Shown here: positions 1 to 7,534 of the stretch, one piece after another
Numbering within the stretch: position 1 is the first letter of the stretch
Layout of the letters: each line of letters begins with the position of its first letter
NCBI GenBank assembly: GCA_902373545.1
Contig: CABKMZ010000023.1
Span: 1-27,254, forward strand
From: an uncultured Actinomyces sp.
GTDB taxonomy: Bacteria > Actinomycetota > Actinomycetes > Actinomycetales > Actinomycetaceae
Direction of reading: 5' to 3'
DNA length: 27,254 nt
Program-made: the position numbers and the translations under genes
Notes under the pieces: model-generated
The model's database searches: none
Seen by the model: only the letters and a program-made list of their open reading frames with translations
Told to the model about the DNA's origin: nothing

Positions 1-431
1 CCAAGGAGATCGCCAACCGCTACGACTTCCGCGGCGTCGACGCCGCCATCACCCTTAGCGGCGACACAATCGCGATGGAAGCCAACTCCGCCTCCCGCGT
101 CATGGCCATCCTCGACGTCTTGCAGTCCAAGCTGATCCGCCGCGGCCTGTCCCTGAAGGTTCTGGACTACAAGGATCGCGAACCCAAGGCCTCCGGCAAG
201 CTCTTCAAGCTGGCATGCCCCCTCAAGGAAGGCATCCCCCAGGACACCGCCAAGAAGATCTCCAAGCTGATCCGCGACGAAGGCCCGAAGGGCGTCAAGG
301 CCCAGATTCAGGGTGACGAACTTCGCGTTTCTTCGAAGTCGCGCGACGACCTCCAGGCCGTCATTGCCCTGCTCAAGGGCCCCAAGGGCGAGGAACTGGA
401 CGTCGCCCTCCAGTTCGTGAACTACCGCTGA
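1..431 (+). CDS. yajQ: YajQ family nucleotide-binding protein, 5' truncated
   Basis: The reading frame is open from base 3 and gives 142 residues up to the TGA at 429-431. The gene starts left of the window, so the ATG at 75 is internal and not the start. The visible part begins [16 protein letters not shown], the conserved N-terminal strand/helix of YajQ, and ends with the family-typical [10 protein letters not shown]. Usual length is about 160 residues, so roughly 20 are missing. YajQ proteins are small cytoplasmic proteins with two ferredoxin-like folds; some bind cyclic di-GMP and act as regulators, but the role in actinobacteria is not settled. The gene is followed at once by a strong terminator, so it ends its transcription unit. 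Family assignment is secure; ligand and function are inference. Confidence 0.93.
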   Translation, partial: KEIANRYDFRGVDAAITLSGDTIAMEANSASRVMAILDVLQSKLIRRGLSLKVLDYKDREPKASGKLFKLACPLKEGIPQDTAKKISKLIRDEGPKGVKAQIQGDELRVSSKSRDDLQAVIALLKGPKGEELDVALQFVNYR

Positions 432-445
432 TCACGTTTCGCAGC

Positions 446-487
446 TGTGGCGGGGCGGCCCACACCGGGCCGCCCCGCCACATTTTT
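446..487 (+). terminator. Rho-independent terminator of yajQ
   Basis: A perfect 16-bp stem (446-461 pairs with 467-482; core GGCGGGGCGGCCC) with a 5-nt loop ACACC is followed by five T at 483-487. It lies 15 nt after the yajQ stop codon. This is the only classical stem plus T-tract terminator I see in the window. Confidence 0.95.
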
Positions 488-543
488 GTTGCCCATTCCA
501 CTCAATGTCCGCCGCTGAGGCACAGGGGTCGGAGAGGACAGCG

Positions 544-587
544 CCCGGACAGCGCCCGGCAAGCACCCGGACAGCACCCGGCAAGCC
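544..587. repeat. 22-bp direct repeat x2 (11-bp subunits)
   Basis: Two adjacent 22-bp copies (544-565 and 566-587) differ at two positions. Each is made of two similar 11-mers, CCCGGACAGCG and CCCGGCAAGCA. The repeat abuts the 3' end of htpX (stop at 591). CTGAGGC just outside (about 514-520) can pair with GCCTCAG over the htpX stop, so the array would sit in a loop. No function is evident. Confidence 0.75.
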
Positions 588-590
588 GCC

Positions 591-1481
591 TCAGTAGCCC
601 GCGATCTTCTCCAGGCGCGCGATGCGCTGATCCATCGGCGGGTGCGTGGAGAACATGCGGGCCAGGGACTCGCCGCGGAACGGGTTGGCTATCATCATCG
701 CCGCGACGTTACGCGTGGACGGCGTGTCCGCCATCGGACGACGGTCGGTCGTCATCTCGAGCTTGCGCAGCGCGGAGGCCAAAGCGAGCGGATCCTGCGT
801 GAGCATCGCGCCATCCTCGTCCGCATCGAATTCGCGGGTGCGGGAGATAGAGAACTGGATGAGCGTCGCGGCAATCGGCGCCAGGATACTCATGGCAAGA
901 ATCCCGATGATCCCGAAGAGCCCCGATCCGCCGCCCTCCTCGTCGCGTCGCCCAGAAACGCCAAAGAACATGAGGAACTGAGCAACGGACGTGATGACAC
1001 CGCCCATTGCGGCCGCCACCGAAGAGGTGAGGATGTCGCGGTTGTACACGTGCATCAGCTCATGCCCGAGGACTCCGCGCAGCTCGCGCTCATTCAGGAT
1101 CGCCAGGATGCCCTCGGTACAGCACACGGCCGCATGCTCGGGGTCGCGGCCCGTCGCGAACGCATTGGGCGTCATCGTCGGGGCGACCCAGATGAGCGGC
1201 ATCGGTTGGCCCGCGCGCTCGGACAGCTCGCGCACGATCGCGTACAGCTCGGGGCGCTCCAGCTCACTCACCGGATAGGCGTTCATCGAACGCAGCGCCA
1301 ACGACGCAGAGTTCCAGTACGCGTACACGGTCTGCGCCAGCCCAATACCCGCAAAGAGCAGGATCCAGAACGCCTGCCCCGTGCCCCGCGACACAAGCGC
1401 CCCAATGCACACCAGCAACGCCCACATGCCACCCAGCAACAGGGTCGTCTTGAGGCCATTGTGATAGTTGCGCTGAGCCAT
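591..1481 (-). CDS. htpX: HtpX-like membrane zinc metalloprotease (M48)
   Basis: 296 residues starting MAQRNYHNG. The frame is open 35 codons further upstream, but that part is unlike HtpX, and the ATG at 1481 has AGGA about 8 nt before it. Two hydrophobic segments lie near residues 13-55 and two more near 152-175 and 187-213. The zinc-binding HEXXH motif is HELMH (H140, E141, H144), and the third ligand is E217 in TREFDAD. HtpX is an inner-membrane endoprotease that degrades misfolded or damaged membrane proteins, with its active site facing the cytoplasm. Length matches the family (about 290). It is transcribed alone: yajQ converges from the left, and the fpr gene to the right has its own terminator. 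Stress regulation is usual for the family, but I see no clear promoter motif here. Confidence 0.93.
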   Translation of the reverse strand: MAQRNYHNGLKTTLLLGGMWALLVCIGALVSRGTGQAFWILLFAGIGLAQTVYAYWNSASLALRSMNAYPVSELERPELYAIVRELSERAGQPMPLIWVAPTMTPNAFATGRDPEHAAVCCTEGILAILNERELRGVLGHELMHVYNRDILTSSVAAAMGGVITSVAQFLMFFGVSGRRDEEGGGSGLFGIIGILAMSILAPIAATLIQFSISRTREFDADEDGAMLTQDPLALASALRKLEMTTDRRPMADTPSTRNVAAMMIANPFRGESLARMFSTHPPMDQRIARLEKIAGY

Positions 1482-1702
1482 GCAGGTGATCCTAAAGAGG
1501 TTATCTGGGAAGCACCTGAAAACCACCCGTGTCGCCGGTGGGAATTCGCGCAGAATCCCCGGATCAGGGACGAGGCCGTGGCTCACCTCCGCTCAGTGGC
1601 TCTGTCCCACCGCAGCTGGCACGCGCGGCTACGACTTGCACACAACATTTTTCCGCCCCCACGGCTCACCGGCGAGGCCCTCCCCCGCGCCCCCACACGC
1701 GA

Positions 1703-1739
1703 ACGAGGCCGCAGCCGGAAAACCCGGCCACGGCCTCGT
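1703..1739 (-). terminator. Hairpin downstream of the ferredoxin reductase gene
   Basis: ACGAGGCCG (1703-1711) pairs with CGGCCTCGT (1731-1739), and inside it GCCGG (1714-1718) pairs with CCGGC (1724-1728), leaving a 2x2 internal loop and a 5-nt loop. It begins about 17 nt after the stop codon of the gene at 1757. There is no T-tract on either side. On the minus strand its 5' arm reads GACGAGGCC, like three other gene-end hairpins in this window. Confidence 0.75.
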
Positions 1740-1756
1740 CACTGAAAGGAAACGAC

Positions 1757-3268
1757 TCAGTTACGTCGTCCCGGACCCGTGTAGTCGTCGAAACGCTCGG
1801 GGGCGGTGGGCACGCCCATCTCACCCATCTCGCCGATCAGGTCGGCGGAGGCAGCATCCACCTCGGCACCGCGCGAGATGTCGGTCATCGCGCGACGGGA
1901 GACGACCTTGACGCGCTCGCGCGTGCCACGGCCTCCAGGCAGCTCGCCGTAGTCCTCGCCCAGAGCCTGCTCGTAGGCGTCCAGGAGCTCCCAGCCCTCC
2001 CACGTCGTGAACTCGACGCCGCGGGACTCCAGGAGGGCCACCATGGCCTCGTGCCCCACCTCGGCAGTGTTCGCGTGCAGGCGACCCTCGTTCGCGTCCT
2101 CCACGAGGTGCGTGATCGTCTGCTGCGCGTCCGACTTGGTCGAGCCGATGAGGCCGACGGGGCCGCGCTTGATCCAGCCGGTCGCGTACACGCCGGGGAT
2201 GACGGCGGCGTTTTCGTCCTTCGTGGTCTCGCCTTCGATGACGCGCCCCTCCACGTTCGGCACGACGCCGGCGCGCGTGTCGAAAGGCAGGCCCGGGATC
2301 GGCGACGAGTAGTAGCCCACCGCGCGGTAGACCGCCTGGACCGGCCACGTCGTGATGACGCCCGTGCCCGACACCGAGCCGTCGCCGTTCAGGGCCGTGC
2401 GCTCAGTGCGCAGCGCCTTCACGTGACCGTCCTCGTCGGCGACGATCTCGACCGGGGCCTGGAACAGGTGAATGTGGATGCGACGCGACGCCGTGTGCTC
2501 CTCCGGGTCCGCCATCGCGTAGGAGGTCAGCGTCTTAACGACCTGACGCTGCTGATTCGACGCGCGCAGCGCCTCCTCCGAGCCCTCGTCAAAGTCGAAG
2601 TCTTCCTCGGAAACAATGACGTCCACGTCCGGCACCTTGCCGAGCTCGCGCAGCTCCAGCGGCGTGAACTTCACCTGCGCGGGGCCGCGGCGGCCGAACA
2701 CGTGAACGTCGGTGATCGGGTTGTCAGCCAGGGCCTCGGCGACGTTGGCGGGAACCTCGGTCTTGAGCATGTCCTCGGCGTGCTTGGCCAGGACTCTCGA
2801 CACGTCGAGCGCCACGTTGCCGACGCCCAGGACCGCCACCTCGCGGGCCTTCAGCGGCCACGTGCGCGGGTAATCCGGGTTGCCGTCGTACCAGGACACG
2901 AAGTCCGCGGCGCCGTAGGACTCGGGCAGGTCCACGCCCGGAATGTCGAGCGGGTGATCGCGGTCAGCGCCCGTCGCGATAATGATCGCGTCGTAGTGGT
3001 CACGCAGATCGTCGATCGTGACATCTCGGCCAACCTCAACGTTGCCGAGCAGGCGAATGTCGCCACGCTGGAGGATCTTGTACAGGGCGACGATGATCTG
3101 CTTGATGCGCGGGTGGTCGGGCGCCACGCCGTAGCGCACGAGCCCGTACGGCGCGGGAAGCCGCTCAAACAGGTCGATATTCACCTCGAGTCCCGACTTC
3201 GACAAAATGTCCGACGCGTAGATGCCAGCGGGACCGGCGCCGATGACGGCAACGTTGAGCGGTGCCAA
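1757..3268 (-). CDS. fprA: NADPH:ferredoxin/adrenodoxin reductase (FprA type)
   Basis: 503 residues, beginning NVAVIGAGPAGIYASD. The FAD-binding GxGxxG is GAGPAG (residues 10-15) and the NADP-binding motif is GVGNVALD (148-155), followed by VFGRRGPAQVKF, where the arginine pair would contact the NADPH phosphate. Order and length match the adrenodoxin-reductase-like family (mycobacterial FprA, about 456 residues), which passes electrons between NADPH and ferredoxins in the cytoplasm. The start codon is TTG at 3268, supported by AGGAG 6-7 nt upstream. A plausible -10 (TAGACT) lies about 50 nt upstream. No ferredoxin gene is adjacent, so the partner is encoded elsewhere. The family is clear; the physiological partner (Fe-S assembly, cytochrome P450 or other) is unknown. 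Confidence 0.93.
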   Translation of the reverse strand: MAPLNVAVIGAGPAGIYASDILSKSGLEVNIDLFERLPAPYGLVRYGVAPDHPRIKQIIVALYKILQRGDIRLLGNVEVGRDVTIDDLRDHYDAIIIATGADRDHPLDIPGVDLPESYGAADFVSWYDGNPDYPRTWPLKAREVAVLGVGNVALDVSRVLAKHAEDMLKTEVPANVAEALADNPITDVHVFGRRGPAQVKFTPLELRELGKVPDVDVIVSEEDFDFDEGSEEALRASNQQRQVVKTLTSYAMADPEEHTASRRIHIHLFQAPVEIVADEDGHVKALRTERTALNGDGSVSGTGVITTWPVQAVYRAVGYYSSPIPGLPFDTRAGVVPNVEGRVIEGETTKDENAAVIPGVYATGWIKRGPVGLIGSTKSDAQQTITHLVEDANEGRLHANTAEVGHEAMVALLESRGVEFTTWEGWELLDAYEQALGEDYGELPGGRGTRERVKVVSRRAMTDISRGAEVDAASADLIGEMGEMGVPTAPERFDDYTGPGRRN

Positions 3269-3291
3269 GCGAGTTCTCCTTTTTCGTGACC

Positions 3292-3325
3292 GCGCGCGTT
3301 TGCGCGCACCTGGGCACCAAGTCTA
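3292..3325 (-). promoter_or_regulatory. Candidate promoter -10 and leader hairpin of fprA
   Basis: On the minus strand TAGACT (3320-3325) fits the actinobacterial -10 pattern TANNNT. No convincing -35 is seen at the right distance. The predicted leader of about 45 nt contains GCGCGC-GTTT-GCGCGC (3292-3307 in + coordinates), a short GC hairpin just before the Shine-Dalgarno sequence of the TTG-started gene. This is a sequence-pattern prediction only. Confidence 0.35.
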
Positions 3326-3720
3326 GCGCCCCTGCGGCAAGGTGAACCTCAGCTGAGACGGCAAACACAGCCATCGGCGCGTCACTTCGGGGGACGAGGC
3401 CTGGGCTGAGCCGTGCGCAGCTGCGCTGTCTGCGGGAACGCGTGGAGAGGCGGCGGAGGTCTTGAAGGCGGAAGCGTCTGGGTGTGAGGGGTGTCGGCGG
3501 CGGTGCCTGGTGTATTTTCCGTTCGTCGGCCGAACATGTTGGGTCCGATTCCCCCGGACGCGGCCGGAGCACGCCGAAAGTGGTCGAGCCGCGTCATGAA
3601 CCCCGCGCTCAGCACGCAGTCGCCCTAGCCCGCAGCGCGAAACCCGGGCCACGAGCGAAACCGGGCGCGCATCTCATCCGAATGCGACCCACATCCCACC
3701 CACGCCGCGACACCTCGCGC

Positions 3721-3812
3721 CCCGCTTGCCCACAGTGCAGTCCACATCGGCTAAAACAGCCCATTTTCACCAGTTCCCACCAAAGTGGACGACGGTTTGA
3801 GCAGCAACCCGA
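3721..3812. repeat. 92-bp direct repeat, copy 1
   Basis: Matches 3992-4083 with 6 mismatches over the 88-bp core beginning CTTGCCCACAGTGCAGTCCA and ending GAGCAGCAACCCGA, at an offset of exactly 271 bp. With a one-base gap the similarity extends a few bases further left. Inside the copy, GTCCAC (3740-3745) and GTGGAC (3785-3790) are an inverted pair. The mismatches do not preserve an open frame on the minus strand (copy 1 has a TGA there), so the repeat is probably not coding. Confidence 0.85.
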
Positions 3813-3991
3813 CGACTCACCGCCAACTCAGAGGCCAAACATGGGGGTTTTGCGACCATAGGCCCCCGACACGCCGGCGACACGCCGCCCGAAGCCTCCT
3901 ATGGTAGCAATTCCCCCCACTTGCACGCTTAGACCCACCTCAAACACAACCACATCGACAGAGATACCCTCAACACTGGATACCTCCGCAC

Positions 3992-4083
3992 CCCACTTGC
4001 CCACAGTGCAGTCCACCTCGGCTACAACAGCCCATTTTCGCCAGTCCTCACCGAAGTGGACGACGGTTTGAGCAGCAACCCGA
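3992..4083. repeat. 92-bp direct repeat, copy 2
   Basis: Second copy of the element at 3721-3812, about 93% identical, in the same orientation, with about 180 bp of unrelated sequence between. It keeps the GTCCAC/GTGGAC inverted pair. A short hairpin follows it at 4099. Confidence 0.85.
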
Positions 4084-4098
4084 AGTTGTGTCCTTCGT

Positions 4099-4115
4099 AG
4101 TGGTGTAACACCACT
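4099..4115. other. Short perfect hairpin AGTGGTG-TAA-CACCACT
   Basis: A 7-bp perfect inverted repeat with a 3-nt loop, 15 bp after repeat copy 2. It has no T-tract and no gene end beside it. It may be part of the repeat-associated element. Confidence 0.5.
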
Positions 4116-4784
4116 CAGCTACAAGAATAAGTGCGGTGCTGGCCACGCATCACGCTACGAATCGCCGTAGCTAGCAGCTCCCAGCGGCACGCAGGCACCA
4201 CGCTAGTCGCGAGCAAGCAAGCACGACACCCGTTACGAGGCTCGACACCCGATCAGGGGCAACGCACCCGATCAGAAGAGGTGCAATGCCTACGGATCGG
4301 GTGTACCGCCATAGACAACAAGCACAAACGCGGAAGCGGGCAGTGAACGCAGGCACGACAAGACCACCCCAGGCCCGCCGCAGCCACATCACAACAACAC
4401 GCCCAGAAGCGGCCTGAACACCACTCCACAAAACCCAGGACTTCACAATGTCTCTGTCACCTGGGCCCGACAGGTGGTCGCACTAACCCTTTCATGCGCA
4501 GCTGGACCCGACACGTGGAGCATGGGCACCCCCGCCCACACTCCACCCATAGGGTTAACGTGCGCATCCAAGGGCCCAAGTACCCACCCATCGGGCCGAA
4601 CATGCCATCCAACAGCGGGACGACCCCGGGGACTACAACATGTCCTCCAGCCCCACATCGGCACCGTGGTCCACCGGGCGCGCCACTCCCCGAACCACGC
4701 CGCCCACAGAGCACAGCCAGCCGCCAGACCACAGCCCCAGGCTCACTCCACTACCAGCCGCCAGACCCCAACCCCAGGCCCACA

Positions 4785-4883
4785 GCCGCAGCCGCCCACA
4801 CCCCGCCGCAGGCACGCCACAACCCGGACGCCCCAGGCCCACACCCGCAGCCGCCCACGCCGCAGCCGCCCACACCCCGCCGC
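4785..4883. repeat. 25-bp identical direct repeats in C-rich low-complexity DNA
   Basis: GCCGCAGCCGCCCACACCCC followed by GCCGC occurs at 4785-4809 and again at 4859-4883 (offset 74 bp). A related pair, CCAGCCGCCAGACC, is at 4717 and 4754 (offset 37 bp). The + strand is strongly biased to C and A. It lies directly beyond the operon-end hairpin. Confidence 0.7.
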
Positions 4884-4900
4884 GAGCTGCGCACATACAG

Positions 4901-4947
4901 CGAGGCCGGGGCCAGCCGCGCAGACAAGCGCGACGGCCCCGGCCTCG
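4901..4947 (-). terminator. Terminator-like hairpin at the 3' end of the nuo operon
   Basis: A perfect 13-bp inverted repeat: CGAGGCCGGGGCC (4901-4913) with GGCCCCGGCCTCG (4935-4947), 21-nt loop. It starts 8 nt after the stop codon of the polyprenyl synthase gene, the last gene of the operon. There is no T-tract. On the minus strand the 5' arm reads CACGAGGCCGGGGCC, close to the other hairpins that share GACGAGGCC. Confidence 0.8.
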
Positions 4948-4955
4948 TGAAGGAT

Positions 4956-5969
4956 TCAGACCAGGCGATCCACCATCAGGTTGGCGAACGCCTCGAGCGC
5001 GGTCTTCGGCTCGCCCTTGGGAAGCGCGGACAGAGCCGCAACCGCGTCGCGCGCCCAGGTACGCGCAAGCTCGCGCGTCTCCTCGAGCACGTCGTGGGCG
5101 CGCAGGCGCTCCACGACCGAGGCCAAGGCCTCGTCGGAGGACAGGTCGCCGGTCAGGTCTCGCAGGATCTGAGCCCCGGCCTCGTCGATCATGCCGGCGG
5201 CTTCGCGGCGGCGCAGCAGGAGCACGGGCAGGGTATCGACGCCCTCACGCAGGTCGGTGCCGGGGGTCTTACCCGACTGCTCGCCCGACGAGGCCAGGTC
5301 CAGCACGTCGTCGGCGATCTGGAAGGCCACGCCCACCTTCTCGCCGAACTCGGACACGACGTCGGCGACCAGCTGGCCCGCGCCGGACAGGAGCGCGCCG
5401 AAAGAGGCGGCCGTGGAAACCAGCGAACCGGTCTTGTCGGCCAGGACCTGCAGGTAGAAGTCAACGCGATCGGTGCCGGACGTCGGCCCGAAAGTCTCGT
5501 TGAGCTGCCCCTCGCACAGGCGCTCAAACGTGCGGGCGTGGTGGGCGACAATCTCGGGGCCCAGCGAGGCAACCAGCAGCGACGCGCGGGCGAACAGGAT
5601 GTCGCCGGCGAGGATCGCGCGGTTGTTACCCCACAAGTGCTGTGCCGAGGGCACACCGCGACGCGTCGGCGCGGAGTCCATGACGTCGTCGTGGTAGAGG
5701 GACGCCAGGTGCGTCAGCTCGACGGCGGCGGCAGCCGTGATGACCGGGTCGCCCAGCGCGCGCTCGGGATCACCAAGCTGGGCGCACACGAGGGTCAGCA
5801 GCGGACGCATCCGCTTGCCGCCGGCGACGGCCAGGTGACGCGTCAGCTCGTCCGTCAGGTCACGCGAGGATGAGACGGCGTCGAGCAAACGACGCTCGAC
5901 GACCTCGAGCCCCGGGGTGATACGGGACTCGAGGTCGGGAACATGAAGATCGGGTGTTTGAGCGCTCAC
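4956..5969 (-). CDS. Long-chain polyprenyl diphosphate synthase
   Basis: 337 residues of the trans-prenyltransferase family. GGKRMRP (50-56) binds the diphosphate of isopentenyl-PP; the two Mg-binding aspartate motifs are DDVMD (94-98) and DDVLD (220-224). The fifth residue before the first motif is a small alanine (A89), not the aromatic residue of short-chain farnesyl synthases, which points to a long product. Such enzymes chain isopentenyl units onto an allylic primer in the cytoplasm. The start is GTG at 5969, overlapping the nuoN stop as GTGA, so it is translationally coupled as the last operon gene. Its place behind nuoN, with menaquinone genes nearby, suggests it makes the menaquinone side chain (HepT/GrcC-like role). 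Chain length cannot be read from sequence alone. Confidence 0.92.
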   Translation of the reverse strand: MSAQTPDLHVPDLESRITPGLEVVERRLLDAVSSSRDLTDELTRHLAVAGGKRMRPLLTLVCAQLGDPERALGDPVITAAAAVELTHLASLYHDDVMDSAPTRRGVPSAQHLWGNNRAILAGDILFARASLLVASLGPEIVAHHARTFERLCEGQLNETFGPTSGTDRVDFYLQVLADKTGSLVSTAASFGALLSGAGQLVADVVSEFGEKVGVAFQIADDVLDLASSGEQSGKTPGTDLREGVDTLPVLLLRRREAAGMIDEAGAQILRDLTGDLSSDEALASVVERLRAHDVLEETRELARTWARDAVAALSALPKGEPKTALEAFANLMVDRLV

Positions 5970-7534
5970 GGAATCAGTATGACGATCTTTTCAAGCACGC
6001 TCAACACGGGACCCGGGAACACGCCAAGGGCGATGGTCCCCGCCGCGCACACGACGATGGCCAGAGCCGACAGGCCCTCCGACTTCACCACGACAGCATC
6101 CTCACCGGGTTCGGTGAAGAACATGACGCGCACGAGGCGGAAGTAGTAGAACGCCGTAATCGCCGAGGCCACCAGGCCAACGATCGCAAGCCAGCCGACG
6201 CCGCCCTTGATCGCATCCGAGAAAACGACGAACTTCCCGATGAAACCGCCGGTCAGCGGGATACCCGCAAACGACAGCAGGAACACCAGCATGGAGCCCG
6301 CGATCCACGGGTTGGTGCGGCCGATGCCCGCCCACTTGGACAGGCTCGGGGCCTCGCCCAGCACGTTGCCCTCAGCGTCACGGCCGCGCACGAGCGCAAC
6401 CACGCCGAAGGCGCCGACCGTGGCCAGGCCGTAGCCCAGCGTGTAGAACAACACATGGCCCGTGCCGCCCTTCTGGAGAGCGAGGATGCCCATGAGGATG
6501 AAGCCCGCGTGCGCGATCGAGGAGTAAGCCAGCATGCGCTTGACGTTGTCCTGCACGAGGCCCGCGAAGGTACCGACGAGGATCGTCAGCACGGCGACGC
6601 CGGCGAAGATGTACAGGAGATCCCACTGCAGGTACGCGGCGACGGCCGTGTAGAAGCGGATCATCGCACCGAAGGCTGCGACCTTGACGGCGGCGGCCAT
6701 GAAGCCGGTCACCGGGGTCGGGGCGCCCGTGTAGACGTCGGGGGTCCACGCGTGGAAGGGCGCGGCGCCCACCTTGAACAGGAGGCCCACCATGACGCAG
6801 AAGACGCCGATGAGGACCATCCAGTCCATGTTGGTGCCACGCGCGATCGCGGCGCCCACTGCGGAGATGCGCAGCGAGTTGGCGAAGCCGAAGAGGAACG
6901 CCGAACCCATCAGCATGAAGCCCGAGGAGAAGGCGCCGAGCACGAAGTACTTGAGCGCGGACTCGTAGGACAGCTGACGGCGGTGACGCGCGGTCGCGGC
7001 CATGATGTACAGCGGAAGCGACATGACCTCGAGGGCCACGAAGAGGGTCACGAAGTTATCCGCGGCCGGGAAGATCATCATGCCGCCCAGCGAGAACAGG
7101 GTCAGCGGGAACATCTCGGAGCGCTGGTAGCCCTTGCGATCCGTGAGCTCCTCGGCAGCCGAGTCGGGGCGGTCGGAGGGCTGGCCCGCGAACGCGCCGT
7201 CGCCGACGGACGTGCGGTCGGCCATGACCAGGACGGCCATGAATCCGATGATCATGAGGATCGACTGAGCGGCGATCGTCAGCGGGTCCTCGATGTATTC
7301 GCCGAGCGAGGCCGGGGCCTCGAGCACGGGCACCCACCGCAGGCCGAGCACGGCGGCCGCTCCGGACGTCGCCAGGATCGACAGGCCGATCACCATGGGA
7401 CGGCGAGCCTTGGCGGGGACGAAGGCCTCGACGAGGATGCCGAGGACCGCGCCGCCGAGCACGATGAGGATGGGCGCGAGGCTCATCCACTGAACCTCGG
7501 GGGCCTGGAAGTTAGCCATGGGTAGGACGTTCAC
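5966..7534 (-). CDS. nuoN: NADH-quinone oxidoreductase subunit N
   Basis: 522 residues, very hydrophobic, with about 14 membrane helices, of the Mrp-antiporter-like family. The proton-channel residues expected of this subunit are visible: E169 in FVALEVMSLPLY and K254 in LLFKVGAAPFHAW, the latter starting the conserved APFHAWTPDVYTGAPTPVT helix. NuoN is one of three proton-pumping membrane subunits of complex I. The start is GTG at 7534 with GGGAG about 7 nt upstream; an ATG five codons later has no ribosome-binding site. GTGA overlaps the nuoM stop. Last of the fourteen nuo genes. Nothing unusual in the motifs. Confidence 0.97.
   Translation of the reverse strand: MNVLPMANFQAPEVQWMSLAPILIVLGGAVLGILVEAFVPAKARRPMVIGLSILATSGAAAVLGLRWVPVLEAPASLGEYIEDPLTIAAQSILMIIGFMAVLVMADRTSVGDGAFAGQPSDRPDSAAEELTDRKGYQRSEMFPLTLFSLGGMMIFPAADNFVTLFVALEVMSLPLYIMAATARHRRQLSYESALKYFVLGAFSSGFMLMGSAFLFGFANSLRISAVGAAIARGTNMDWMVLIGVFCVMVGLLFKVGAAPFHAWTPDVYTGAPTPVTGFMAAAVKVAAFGAMIRFYTAVAAYLQWDLLYIFAGVAVLTILVGTFAGLVQDNVKRMLAYSSIAHAGFILMGILALQKGGTGHVLFYTLGYGLATVGAFGVVALVRGRDAEGNVLGEAPSLSKWAGIGRTNPWIAGSMLVFLLSFAGIPLTGGFIGKFVVFSDAIKGGVGWLAIVGLVASAITAFYYFRLVRVMFFTEPGEDAVVVKSEGLSALAIVVCAAGTIALGVFPGPVLSVLEKIVILIP

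Larger units (their letters stand above)
3326..4900. other. Gene-free region between fprA and the nuo operon end
   Basis: About 1.6 kb in which I find no credible protein gene. The open frames present are short or are extensions of antisense frames, are rich in Arg/Pro/His/Thr, lack convincing ribosome-binding sites and resemble no family I recognise. No tRNA signature was seen. It holds a 92-bp direct repeat pair (3721 and 3992), small hairpins (4099-4115; CACCTG/CAGGTG at 4458-4476) and a C/A-rich, G-poor stretch of low complexity (about 4560-4890) with a 25-bp identical repeat. It could be decayed sequence, a small-RNA locus or a former insertion site; nothing visible decides this. Confidence 0.6.

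Noticed and set aside
3484..4446. Short open frames in the gene-free gap (for example 3484-3861 +, 3828-4016 -, 4131-4346 +, 4171-4446 -)
   Set aside because: No ribosome-binding sites worth the name, odd composition, no recognisable domain, and several run through the 92-bp repeats.
3269..4955. tRNA, riboswitch or insertion sequence in the large gap
   Set aside because: I looked for a T-loop GTTCGANNC pattern, conserved riboswitch cores, transposase fragments and terminal inverted repeats with target duplications and found none.
4494..5873. 459-codon + strand frame with a proline-rich start
   Set aside because: The first part is C-rich low-complexity DNA and the second is antisense to the prenyl synthase gene.
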